A stretch of DNA of 64,000 nt from Sedimenticola hydrogenitrophicus (lineage in GTDB: Bacteria; Pseudomonadota; Gammaproteobacteria; Chromatiales; Chromatiaceae): NCBI RefSeq assembly GCF_025175675.1, contig NZ_JANIOA010000016.1, positions 34,159-98,158 on the forward strand. The letters run 5' to 3'. Position numbers and translations under genes: made by a program. The notes below the pieces were generated by a model that worked only from the letters and a program-made list of their open reading frames with translations, was not told the DNA's origin and did no database searches. Positions 24,465 through 32,398 of the stretch are shown piece by piece (the stretch's first letter is position 1; the number at the start of each line of letters is the position of its first letter).

Positions 24465-24670
24465 GTAACTACTCACCCGCCTGCAAGCGATTGGCCTGGC
24501 TTGTTGGCCGATCTTGATGGCGTCTCGAATCCGGCTCCTTTTTCAGATTCAAGCCTGCCCTTGTCTGAGCGAAGCGAGTTTGGGCAGGCGCTGAAAAATG
24601 GGCCGGATTCGAGGAAACAAGCCATCGTGTGAGGCCGACAAGGCAGGCCAATCACCCCGTGAGTAGTTAC
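24465..24670. repeat. Family A MITE-like element, 206-bp copy with 8-bp target duplication
   Basis: The element runs from GTAACTACTCAC to GTGAGTAGTTAC and is flanked on both sides by the identical 8-mer CTTTAATC. This is the longest copy, with the subterminal arms (GATTGGCCTGGCTTG; CAAGGCAGGCCAATCAC) and an internal region. No ORF of note. The target duplication is strong evidence for past transposition. Confidence 0.88.
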
Positions 24671-24852
24671 CTTTAATCTAAAATCAATCGGTTGCACATT
24701 TCCTGTATATTTTATAGGTCAATTATCCCTTCCCCGACACCGCACAGACAACCCCTAATTAGTACGGGTTTAAGTCAGTGGCATCGCCCGTCTTGGCCTG
24801 GGCGACGGTTACCGGTATGCTTCGCAGCCATTCCCGGCCCGTTACGAATACC

Positions 24853-25245
24853 ATGCTCTACTACTGGATCAAAACACTGCACGTCAGTACCGTGAGCTTC
24901 ACCATCGGCTTCTTCACGCTGCGCTTCGTGTGGATGCTGAACGGGTCACGCCTGTTCAACCACCGTTGGGTCAGGCGAATTTCCCAGATCAACGACACAC
25001 TGTTGCTGATGGCCGGCATCGGCCTAGCCGTGATGAGCCGGCAATACCCGTTTGCGGCCCCCTGGCTGACGGCCAAGCTGGCCGCGCTACTGCTCTATAT
25101 CGTGCTGGGGATGTTTGCGTTCAGGTGGGCCCGTTCGCGGCACGACCGAACCCTGTTCGGCTTGCTGGCCTTGCTTAACGTGGCCTATATCGTCTCGGTC
25201 GCCTTGACCCGCAACCCCCAACCCTGGGGAGTTTGGTTTGGTTAG
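24853..25245 (+). CDS. SirB2-like integral membrane protein
   Basis: A 130-residue protein with four hydrophobic helices. The start MLYYWIKTLHVSTVSFTIGF and the segment WVRRISQINDTLLLMAGIGL resemble the SirB2/YchQ family, small inner-membrane proteins of uncertain role. No clear ribosome site precedes the ATG; the frame is open further upstream to 24778 but those residues are not membrane-protein-like. It is convergent with the FNR-type gene 19 bases away. Confidence 0.75.
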   Translation: MLYYWIKTLHVSTVSFTIGFFTLRFVWMLNGSRLFNHRWVRRISQINDTLLLMAGIGLAVMSRQYPFAAPWLTAKLAALLLYIVLGMFAFRWARSRHDRTLFGLLALLNVAYIVSVALTRNPQPWGVWFG

Positions 25246-25264
25246 CGGCCGATCCGGGGAGGGA

Positions 25265-26023
25265 TCAGTGTTCGGCAATCTCTCTCAGACCGTCCGGATC
25301 CAACAGGCGCAGGCGTTTATGGCGCAGCTGAATCAGGTCATTTTTCTGAAACCGCGTCAGCACCCGGCTGACCGTTTCACTCGCCAGCCCGAGATAACTG
25401 CCGATGTCGCTTCTCGACATACCGATCTGAAACTCGACCTGGCGCATGCCGCGTGAATACAGACGCTTGGTCAAATTGAGCAGGAATCCGGCAAGACGCT
25501 GATCCGCACTCTGATGGATCAGTGCGGTGATCAGCTGGTGGTTGAACGCCACCTCGGCACTCAACATGCTGATAATGCCCCGCTGCAACTCCTCCAGCAG
25601 ATACCCGGTCTCCGCGAGGGACTCCATTCGCAACTCACAGACGCTGCTGTCCTGCAGCGCGCGGGCGGTATAGGGGTATCGCTGGCTCGAGAGGCCCTCC
25701 ATGCCGATCAGCTCGCCGATGAGGTGAAAACCGACCACCTGATCATGACCGGAGACCTTGGGAATATAGGTCTTGAACGAACCCGATTTGACGGCAAAAA
25801 CCGACCGGAACGGATCATCTTTGAGAAAGATCGTCTCCCCGCGGGCCACCTGGCGACGCCGCAGCAGCACCCCTTCCGGCACATGACTCCCCTCCTCGGC
25901 ATACTCAAGGATGGAACACATCGGGTCCATGCCGCAATCCTGGCAGGCCACTTCGCCGGCCGCCAGCTTTTCCGGCACTCTTCTACGCCCGATATGCGGA
26001 ATCTGTTTCTTCAGTTTTTCCAT
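25265..26023 (-). CDS. FNR-type Crp family regulator (iron-sulfur, second paralogue)
   Basis: A 252-residue Crp/Fnr protein with the oxygen-sensing cysteine pattern CQDCGMDPMC (Cys27, 30, 36; CX2CX5C) and a fourth Cys at ~129 (SSVCELRM), as in FNR. The recognition helix GLASETVSRVLTRFQ has the E..SR contacts for TTGAT-type half-sites. It is more diverged from E. coli FNR than the protein at 41398, so is probably a paralogue with its own regulon. The gap upstream (26024-26244) contains a hairpin at 26111-26134 but no convincing site. Confidence 0.9.
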   Translation of the reverse strand: MEKLKKQIPHIGRRRVPEKLAAGEVACQDCGMDPMCSILEYAEEGSHVPEGVLLRRRQVARGETIFLKDDPFRSVFAVKSGSFKTYIPKVSGHDQVVGFHLIGELIGMEGLSSQRYPYTARALQDSSVCELRMESLAETGYLLEELQRGIISMLSAEVAFNHQLITALIHQSADQRLAGFLLNLTKRLYSRGMRQVEFQIGMSRSDIGSYLGLASETVSRVLTRFQKNDLIQLRHKRLRLLDPDGLREIAEH

Positions 26024-26244
26024 TCGTCAATCGTTGTTCAGTCGCTGATGGTTCAACATATCCTGCCAAAAACATGACAATAATTATACACGGTCTAGCA
26101 GCAATTCTTATTCACCGCCATGGGTTGCGGTGAATTGCCCTCACCCGGTGTCGGCATGAATTTCCCGCGCGGGAGACAGCACGACACCCTGCCAGTACCA
26201 CCTGAACAGGGTGCCTGTTTTACTGACAAACGTCAGACAGTAGT

Positions 26245-27219
26245 CTACTTGAATAACGCTTCCACGGAAAATCCATCCTTTTCCAGGATGCCACGCAGGC
26301 GCTTCAGGGCATCCATCTGAATCTGTCGGACCCGCTCCCGGGTGACCCCCAGTTCATTGGCTACCTGCTCCAGGGTGGCGTTTTCATAGCCGTGCAGCCC
26401 AAACCGCCGTTCCACCACCTCACGTTGCTTATCATTCAGCTTGTTCAACCAGTCATCCAGATTCGCGGTCATTCCCTCGCTCTGCAGGCTGTCGGAAGGG
26501 TCTTCCGACTGCACATCGGGGATAGTGTCGAGCAGCGGTTTGTCGGCATTCTTGCCGAACGGCGTGTCGACGGAGGTGATCCGCTCATTCAAGCCCAGCA
26601 TGTGTTTGACTTCATCGATCGGCTTGTCGAGCAGTTCCGCTATCTCATCGGCGGTCGGCTCATGATCCAGTTGCTGGGTCAGGGCTCGTGCCGCGCGCAG
26701 ATAGACATTGATCTCCTTGACCACATGAATCGGCAGGCGAATGGTGCGCGTCTGATTCATGATCGCCCGCTCGATGGTCTGCCGGATCCACCAGGTGGCG
26801 TAAGTTGAGAAGCGGAATCCCCGTTCCGGATCGAATTTTTCCACCGCCCGAATCAGACCCAGATTCCCCTCTTCGATCAGATCGAGCAGGGCAAGGCCGC
26901 GGTTCATGTAGCGTCGGGCGATCTTTACCACTAATCGCAGATTACTTTCGATCATGCGCTGGCGGGCGGCGATATCGCCTTTCTGCGCCAGCCTGGCCAG
27001 CGTAACCTCCTCTTGTGCGGTCAGCAGTTTTGAACCACCGATTTCACTCAGATAGAGTCGCGTTGCGTCCATCTGGGCGGATTGGCCGGCCGCATCTTCA
27101 CTTTCGGATATGATTTTTACATCCTTATCCGCAGGTCGTTTTGTCCTTGTCGTGGTTCCCGGGGATACCGACAAGCCGGCATTCCCCTCACTCTCCTTAT
27201 CCAACTGCCGTTTGACCAT
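26245..27219 (-). CDS. rpoS: RpoS, stationary-phase sigma factor
   Basis: A 324-residue group 2 sigma-70 factor. Region 1.2/2 contains [20 protein letters not shown] and [20 protein letters not shown]; region 2.4 has [17 protein letters not shown]; region 4.2 ends [17 protein letters not shown]. The lack of a long non-conserved region and the adjacent nlpD identify RpoS. The ATG (MVKRQLDKE) has an excellent GGAGG; the extra 16 codons upstream are not part of it. In E. coli, rpoS is mainly transcribed from inside nlpD. Confidence 0.96.
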   Translation of the reverse strand: MVKRQLDKESEGNAGLSVSPGTTTRTKRPADKDVKIISESEDAAGQSAQMDATRLYLSEIGGSKLLTAQEEVTLARLAQKGDIAARQRMIESNLRLVVKIARRYMNRGLALLDLIEEGNLGLIRAVEKFDPERGFRFSTYATWWIRQTIERAIMNQTRTIRLPIHVVKEINVYLRAARALTQQLDHEPTADEIAELLDKPIDEVKHMLGLNERITSVDTPFGKNADKPLLDTIPDVQSEDPSDSLQSEGMTANLDDWLNKLNDKQREVVERRFGLHGYENATLEQVANELGVTRERVRQIQMDALKRLRGILEKDGFSVEALFK

Positions 27220-27263
27220 AAAAATCCTCCTGTCAAATCTCCGCGGACAGACCGATGAGTAAA

Positions 27264-28139
27264 TCATGGGTGGCGAGGCAACAGCTTCAGTGGATCAACA
27301 GGCGCACCATTACGTCTGATCTCAAAATGAAGCATGGGTTTTCCATTACCATCGCTGCCCATTTCCGCAATACGTATCCCTTTCTTTACCGTATCACCTT
27401 CTTTAACATGGATTTTTTTATTATAACCGTAGGCGCTGAGAAAATTTTTATTATGTTTGATGATAACCAGTCGCCCGTATCCAATCAAACCACTTCCTGC
27501 GTAGACCACCTTGCCCGTCTCCGCGGCGTTGACCGGGGCTCCGTATTGCCCTTCGATCTTCACCCCTTTTCTCACCGGATCGCCTTTGACAAAACGCTGT
27601 ACCACCGGGCCTTTTGTCGGCCATAGCCAGTGTAACGTTAAATTGTTACCGGTTATTTTCTCCTCGGCCTGGCTTGATGATACCCCTATTGATGGCGATT
27701 CGGATACCTCCTTACCAGATACTACCGGTTTATTCGGCCGAGCGGCACCTGTTGATTGTGGGGTTTTTGTCGAAGCCTGACGGACAACCCGTTTCCGTGG
27801 TGCGGGCACCAGGCGCAAGCGCTGGCCTGGATAGATGGTATAAGGGTGCCCGATTCCGTTCCAGCGGGCAATAGAGGTGTAATCGATGCCGAAACGCCAG
27901 GCGATGGAGTACAGGGTGTCGCCTTGCGCTACCCGGTAGGCACCGGGTCTGGCGCCGACATGCTGCGGCGGCGGGTGGTCACGGGAAACCACCGGTGCCC
28001 TCACCGGGGCGCCGCAACCGCCCAGACTCCCGGTCAACAGCAATACGATCAGGCAGTCGCGAACCCTCCTGGCGTCCTTTGCCCGCGGACCCGGCGCAAT
28101 AAGCCGGATGTCGCCGCAGCCGATCCGGAGACCGATCAT
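27264..28139 (-). CDS. nlpD: NlpD, LysM and degenerate LytM lipoprotein
   Basis: An outer-membrane lipoprotein of up to 291 residues. The lipobox LGGC (Cys ~42) is followed by a LysM domain ([20 protein letters not shown]) and a C-terminal M23/LytM domain that lacks the zinc-ligand pattern (GVKIEGQYG for the HxxxD site, SAYGYN for the histidine motif). NlpD-type proteins activate amidases such as AmiC during cell separation. The 41-residue stretch before the lipobox Cys is long for a signal peptide, so the real start may be a downstream non-ATG codon near an AGGAGG (28069); the ORF can also open at TTG 28163. Confidence 0.9.
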   Translation of the reverse strand: MIGLRIGCGDIRLIAPGPRAKDARRVRDCLIVLLLTGSLGGCGAPVRAPVVSRDHPPPQHVGARPGAYRVAQGDTLYSIAWRFGIDYTSIARWNGIGHPYTIYPGQRLRLVPAPRKRVVRQASTKTPQSTGAARPNKPVVSGKEVSESPSIGVSSSQAEEKITGNNLTLHWLWPTKGPVVQRFVKGDPVRKGVKIEGQYGAPVNAAETGKVVYAGSGLIGYGRLVIIKHNKNFLSAYGYNKKIHVKEGDTVKKGIRIAEMGSDGNGKPMLHFEIRRNGAPVDPLKLLPRHP

Positions 28140-28207
28140 TTTGCCATACACCTTACCTGTCAATATTACGCCCGCTCCTGGTTTGCCACGGCTGATTCAA
28201 CCAGGGG

Positions 28208-28792
28208 CTACTGGGATAGCTTGACCCAGGTGACGGCCAGGCCGATCAGCAGCACCGAAGTCCAGCCAATCCTATCAATATATTTATGCAGTGTACCCTC
28301 CATACGTTCACCTCCCCAGGCCATCAGGCCGGCCACCAGGAAGAAGCGTGCGCCGCGCCCGATAAAGGATGCCAGGATAAAGGGCAATAACGCCATCGAG
28401 ATGACCCCGGCAGTGATGGTGAACAGTTTGTAGGGAATGGGCGAGAATCCGGCCAGGAAGATCGCCCAAAAGCCCCACTCGCCAAACCACTCCCGCACCT
28501 GCAGATATTTGGGGAAATAGCCCGCCCCCCGGAGCAGGGGTTCGATCAGCTCAAAGGCAAACAGGCCGATCAGATAGCCCAGTAGCCCTCCCAGGACAGA
28601 TGCCACCGTGGTCAAAGCGGCGAAGTTCCACGCCTTGTCTGGATTGGCCAGAGTCATCGGCGCCAGCATGACGTCGGGGGGGATGGGGAAAAACGAGGAT
28701 TCGGCAAAACTGAGCCCGGCCAGGTAGTGCGGGGCATGGCGATGGCGCGACCACTGCAGCACACGCGCATACAGACGGGAAAAGAGTTTCAT
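28208..28792 (-). CDS. YqaA family membrane protein
   Basis: A 194-residue DedA/SNARE-associated-domain membrane protein of the YqaA group. The signature FAESSFFPIPPDVMLAPMTLA near the N-terminus and the G...R-rich FIGRGARFFLV later are typical. DedA relatives act in lipid scrambling or proton-dependent transport; YqaA itself is not assigned. The ATG overlaps the pcm stop (TGATG). Insertion of yqaA between pcm and nlpD is common in Gammaproteobacteria with this locus. Confidence 0.9.
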   Translation of the reverse strand: MKLFSRLYARVLQWSRHRHAPHYLAGLSFAESSFFPIPPDVMLAPMTLANPDKAWNFAALTTVASVLGGLLGYLIGLFAFELIEPLLRGAGYFPKYLQVREWFGEWGFWAIFLAGFSPIPYKLFTITAGVISMALLPFILASFIGRGARFFLVAGLMAWGGERMEGTLHKYIDRIGWTSVLLIGLAVTWVKLSQ

Positions 28793-29454
28793 CACAGCGT
28801 GCCCCCCAGCAGCGGGACGAAAACCACCTGTTCGAGCAGCTCTTTCTCATAGCCGGTCCGGGTGCGGATCACCCGCACCAGAACCTGCTCGGAGCGATTG
28901 CCAATGGGCAGGATCATACAGCCGCCGACACGCAGCTGCTCCACCAGCGCCAGGGGAATGCCCTCCGGGGCCGCGGTGACCAGTATGCCGTCGAATGGCG
29001 CATATTCAGGTAGCCCCATACCCCCGTCGCGATGCTGCAGACGGATATTGCGGATATGCAGCTCCTGGAAGCGTCTTCTCGCCTGTAGGTGCAATGATTT
29101 GATCCGCTCCACGCTATAGACCCGTTTTACCAGCCGCGACAGGATCGCCGTCTGGTATCCGGAACCGGTACCGATCTCCAGCACCGTCTCCATCGGCGCC
29201 ACCTCCAGCAGCAGTTCGGTCATCCGGGCCACGATAAACGGCTGGGAGATGGTCTGGCCCTGGCCGATGGGCAGTGCGGTATCCTCATAGGCCCGACTGG
29301 CAAGCGCCTCATCCACGAAGATATGACGCGGTGTATGGCGAATGGCGTCGAGGACGGCGCGGTTGCCGATCCCTTCATCCCGCAGGCGCTGTATCAACCG
29401 CTCCCGGGTGCGCTGTGAGGTCATGCCGATGCCGCGGTGCAGGGTACTGCTCAT
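28792..29454 (-). CDS. pcm: Pcm, protein-L-isoaspartate O-methyltransferase
   Basis: A 220-residue class I SAM methyltransferase that repairs isoaspartyl damage. Motif I is [15 protein letters not shown]; the isoaspartate-specific [20 protein letters not shown] is present near residues 63-82. It overlaps surE by 4 bases and yqaA by 3, in the classical surE-pcm order. Confidence 0.96.
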   Translation of the reverse strand: MSSTLHRGIGMTSQRTRERLIQRLRDEGIGNRAVLDAIRHTPRHIFVDEALASRAYEDTALPIGQGQTISQPFIVARMTELLLEVAPMETVLEIGTGSGYQTAILSRLVKRVYSVERIKSLHLQARRRFQELHIRNIRLQHRDGGMGLPEYAPFDGILVTAAPEGIPLALVEQLRVGGCMILPIGNRSEQVLVRVIRTRTGYEKELLEQVVFVPLLGGTL

Positions 29455-30203
29455 CGCCCCAGCCTGCTCAGCCAGTCACCCAGGCGATCGATATCGGTAT
29501 GCCGGGTCAGATCCACCTGGAGCGGTGTGACCGAGACGTAGCCCTCCCTGATGGCATGAAAATCCGTGCCCGCACCGGCATCCTGCTCGAGGCCGGCCGG
29601 TCCCACCCAGTATATTGTGCGCCCCCGCGGGTCGGTGTCGCGCACTACCGGTTCGGCCCGATGACGATGGCCGAGCCGGGTGACCTGATAACCCTTCAGC
29701 TCCGCATAGGGGAGATCCGGTATATTCACATTGATAATGGTATCCGAGGCCAGGGGTTCCGCCTGCAGATGCTGAACCAGTTCCCGGGCGACCTGCGCTC
29801 CGGTGGCAAAATGCTTTGGTTCATGGGCATTCATGGAGAGGGCGATCGCCGGCAGACCCAGGAACCGTCCCTCGGTGGCAGCCGCCACGGTGCCGGAATA
29901 GAGCACATCATCGCCCAGGTTGGCACCCGCATTGATGCCGGCAATCACCATGTCCGGCTCCTCATCCAGCAGGCCGGTGATGGCCAGATGGACACAGTCG
30001 GTCGGAGTTCCATCCACCCGGATAAAACCGTTGTCCGCCAGTTCCGCGCGTATCGGATACTCCAGGGTCAGCGAATTGCTGGCCCCGCTGCGGTTGCGCT
30101 CCGGGGCTACCACGGTAATCTCGGCCAGGGCCGACAGCTCGGCCGCCAGTATCCTTAGCCCCGGGGCCAGGTAGCCGTCATCGTTACTCAGTAGAATCTT
30201 CAT
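29451..30203 (-). CDS. surE: SurE, 5'/3'-nucleotidase
   Basis: A 250-residue SurE nucleotidase. The N-terminal metal-binding [16 protein letters not shown], the [15 protein letters not shown] loop and [18 protein letters not shown] all match. It dephosphorylates nucleoside monophosphates in stationary-phase stress. It heads the surE-pcm-yqaA-nlpD-rpoS cluster; truD, normally just upstream, is separated from it by the smr gene on the other strand. Confidence 0.97.
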   Translation of the reverse strand: MKILLSNDDGYLAPGLRILAAELSALAEITVVAPERNRSGASNSLTLEYPIRAELADNGFIRVDGTPTDCVHLAITGLLDEEPDMVIAGINAGANLGDDVLYSGTVAAATEGRFLGLPAIALSMNAHEPKHFATGAQVARELVQHLQAEPLASDTIINVNIPDLPYAELKGYQVTRLGHRHRAEPVVRDTDPRGRTIYWVGPAGLEQDAGAGTDFHAIREGYVSVTPLQVDLTRHTDIDRLGDWLSRLGR

Positions 30204-30341
30204 ACAAAATCAAGGCGCCAAATGCTCTGGTTCAAAGGCCAAACTATACTGGAAATGCCACAACTACTCGACTGGCAGCGTACGGTTCGCGGCATGGATT
30301 ACCGGTATAGCGGCAGGATTGCCTAACAGTTGATTCCGGAA

Positions 30342-30350
30342 TGGTATACT
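30342..30350 (+). promoter_or_regulatory. Extended -10 promoter implying a near-leaderless smr mRNA
   Basis: TGGTATACT is a TGn-TATACT extended -10. Transcription would start near 30357, only about four bases before the ATG at 30361. No ribosome site is visible before the ATG, consistent with leaderless or very short-leader translation. No -35 at standard spacing is seen. Confidence 0.45.
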
Positions 30351-30360
30351 GGTTGCCGTA

Positions 30361-30915
30361 ATGAACGGCGATGAACAGCAGAAACCGGGCGAAGTCGACC
30401 TCCTTTTCCAGCAGGAGATGGATGGCGCCGTGCGCCATGAGCACGACAAGGCGACGCCCTACAAGCCCAGGTTGAAACCGCTACCGCTCCCGCCCAATCC
30501 CAAGGTGACGGGAGATGGACTGAGTGACGCGTTTGCCGATCTCAATATCGAGACCGGCGAGGAGCTGGAGTTCGTCCGCCCGGGGATTCAGCACCGCCTG
30601 TTTCAGGAACTGCGGCGCGGCAGCATCCCGCCCGAGGATATGCTCGACCTGCACGGCCTGCGGGTGGTGGAGGCGCGCCAGGCGCTGGCCGGTTTTCTGG
30701 CGCATGCCATCCGCCACCGGCTGCGGGTGGTGCAGATCATCCACGGCAAGGGCTCTCGCTCGGAAGACCGGCAGCCGGTCCTGAAACAGAAAATCAATCA
30801 ATGGCTGCGACAACGCGATGAAGTGCTCGCCTTCTGTTCCGCCCCCCAGTTTGACGGGGGCACCGGTGCGGCCTATGTGCTGCTCTCGCGCAAGGGATCC
30901 AGGGATGGCGATTGA
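30361..30915 (+). CDS. Smr-domain protein (SmrA-like putative nuclease)
   Basis: A 184-residue protein: charged, disordered N-terminal ~80 residues, then a C-terminal Smr domain (about 95-180) with MLDLHGLRVVEARQALAGFL, IIHGKGSRSE and GGTGAAYVLL. Smr domains nick or cleave nucleic acids; the stand-alone SmrA class is of uncertain role. Its 3' end overlaps truD by 43 bases tail-to-tail. It interrupts the usual truD-surE adjacency. Confidence 0.9.
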   Translation: MNGDEQQKPGEVDLLFQQEMDGAVRHEHDKATPYKPRLKPLPLPPNPKVTGDGLSDAFADLNIETGEELEFVRPGIQHRLFQELRRGSIPPEDMLDLHGLRVVEARQALAGFLAHAIRHRLRVVQIIHGKGSRSEDRQPVLKQKINQWLRQRDEVLAFCSAPQFDGGTGAAYVLLSRKGSRDGD

Positions 30916-31940
30916 CGGTAGTCGACACACTCCCTGAGTAGCGCGGTGGCGAAACAGCCTTTGGGCAGGCTGAAGCCCAACTCCAGCAGATCACCCTGCC
31001 GGCTCCAGGCCAGATCGCTCACCGGCACCCGCAGGGCACGCCGCTCCATCTGCAGCCCGAAACCCTCCAGCCCCTCGCGCCAGAACCGCTCCGGCAGCAG
31101 CACCGCCGACTCCAGCTCGGCCACCTCGGCCGTGACCATGGCCTCACCGCGCCCCCACAGGGGACCCGAGAGGTGGATATCCATCTCCCGATGGCGCCGC
31201 CGTAGCTCATCGTCGACCGTAGCGGCGGGAAAACTGCTGCGCGTCCCGTCCAGCATCATCCGTTCCCCGGCCAGCGGCCGGTTCCAGTTGCCGGCGCTGA
31301 CCCGGGCGGCCAGCACCTTATTGAACAGCAGCGAGCGGACCGCGGAGAGATAGAAGCCGCGCTGCTCCCGCTTCACCCGCTTCAGCTCACCGCTGAACAG
31401 GGCGCGGGCCGCTGCCAGGTTCGCATCATCCGTGCCGAAGCGCTGCTCGCCGAAATAGTTGGGTATCCCCTCGCGCGTGATATGTTGCAGGGTTGCATCC
31501 AGCGCCGCCTCATCCCCGTCAAACGCCCGCACCCGGATCCTGAACCGGTTCCCCTTCAATGCGCCGACACGCAGCTTCCGGCTGTGCCTGGCGGTTTGCA
31601 GCACCCGGAATTCGCTCGATCCGATGGCGTCCCAGTCCGGCTCCGGTTTGCCGGCCAGACGGATCGAGAACCACTGCCGGGTCACGGCGTGCCGATCCTT
31701 CAGTCCGGCATAGCTGACATCCATGCGCGGGACACCGGCAAAGCGGGCCAGCACGCCGGCTACCCAGGCGGTATTGCTGTCACGCTTCTCCACATGCAGC
31801 AGCAGATGCTCCCCTTCACCGTCCGCTTCCAGCAACGGGATCTCATCCACCAGGAAGTCCTCGGGTGTGTGTCGGATCACCCCGCGACAACGCGGCGTCC
31901 CATAGGCAAAAGGCAGCAGTCTGTTCTCAGGTTCGGTCAC
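30873..31940 (-). CDS. truD: TruD, tRNA pseudouridine-13 synthase
   Basis: A 355-residue TruD. The catalytic motif is in VSYAGLKDRHAVTRQW (Asp ~82), and GIPNYFGEQRFG is a family hallmark. The domain inserted in TruD relative to other synthases is present. The last 14 codons overlap the convergent smr gene. It is preceded by intergenic repeats (31987-32355) that separate it from the histidine kinase gene. Confidence 0.96.
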   Translation of the reverse strand: MTEPENRLLPFAYGTPRCRGVIRHTPEDFLVDEIPLLEADGEGEHLLLHVEKRDSNTAWVAGVLARFAGVPRMDVSYAGLKDRHAVTRQWFSIRLAGKPEPDWDAIGSSEFRVLQTARHSRKLRVGALKGNRFRIRVRAFDGDEAALDATLQHITREGIPNYFGEQRFGTDDANLAAARALFSGELKRVKREQRGFYLSAVRSLLFNKVLAARVSAGNWNRPLAGERMMLDGTRSSFPAATVDDELRRRHREMDIHLSGPLWGRGEAMVTAEVAELESAVLLPERFWREGLEGFGLQMERRALRVPVSDLAWSRQGDLLELGFSLPKGCFATALLRECVDYRQSPSLDPLRESST

Positions 31941-31986
31941 GGTATCTGTTCAGGTGGTGAAAAACGGCCATTCTAACCGATCCCAG

Positions 31987-32015
31987 TGAGTCTGTCGGCT
32001 TGTGCAACAGACTCC
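31987..32015. repeat. Miniature family B-like inverted repeat
   Basis: GAGTCTGTCGG and CAACAGACTCC arms around a 6-base loop. It carries the terminal sequence of the family B elements at 19774 and 24311 with no interior, so it could be a collapsed copy or a source palindrome. Confidence 0.5.
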
Positions 32016-32073
32016 AACAATTCTAAGCGTGGTTTTCAATAGCCGTTTAGTTATCCCAGTCCGGTCAGTAAGG

Positions 32074-32152
32074 AACCACGGATGGACACAGATTCACACC
32101 GATAGGAGCTCAGAATTCTGAATCTGTGTTTATCTGTGTGAATCCGTGGTTC
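32074..32152. repeat. Family G inverted repeat (AACCACGGATNNACACAGAT type)
   Basis: The left arm begins AACCACGGATGGACACAGAT; the right arm ends GTGTGAATCCGTGGTT. The two arms can form a ~26-bp imperfect stem. Similar units occur at 59871-60121. Such AACCACGGAT repeats are common in environmental gammaproteobacterial genomes (general knowledge, not checked here). It is part of the 31941-32398 gap. Confidence 0.65.
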
Positions 32153-32275
32153 TCCAGGGTCCCGCCCATTATGAACTTGTCCGCTATGCCTCACCTCTCT
32201 GGCGCCCATCAAACCATCGGAGGGAATTACAGTATATTTATTCGCGTTTATTTGCGTTCATTCCATCCTTAGCCC

Positions 32276-32355
32276 GTAAACGATGCATTGCATCCTCGGC
32301 TCCGTTATCGGTACATCCCTGTACCACTCCTCTTGCACCACTCCTCGCGGCTAAA
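32276..32355. repeat. Family E repeat (GGTACAGGGATGTACCG), reverse orientation
   Basis: On the minus strand this reads GAGGAGTGGTACAGGGATGT followed by ACCG, then GAGCCGAGGATGC and ATCGTTTACGGGC. It resembles the interior of the element at 53185-53330 and a block at about 19913-19950 within family B. It lies 45 bases before the kinase stop codon. Confidence 0.6.
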
Positions 32356-32398
32356 AATGAATCCTTGCCAAGCGATGCTGAGGCTAAGTGCCCAAACT

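Noticed and set aside
24469..24697. Small ORFs inside the repeat at 24.5 kb
   Set aside because: They are translations of the family A element and have no support.
26102..26137. TTCACCGC/GCGGTGAA hairpin downstream of rpoS
   Set aside because: An 8-bp stem with no U-run on either strand; it could be a structure but not a supportable terminator or site.
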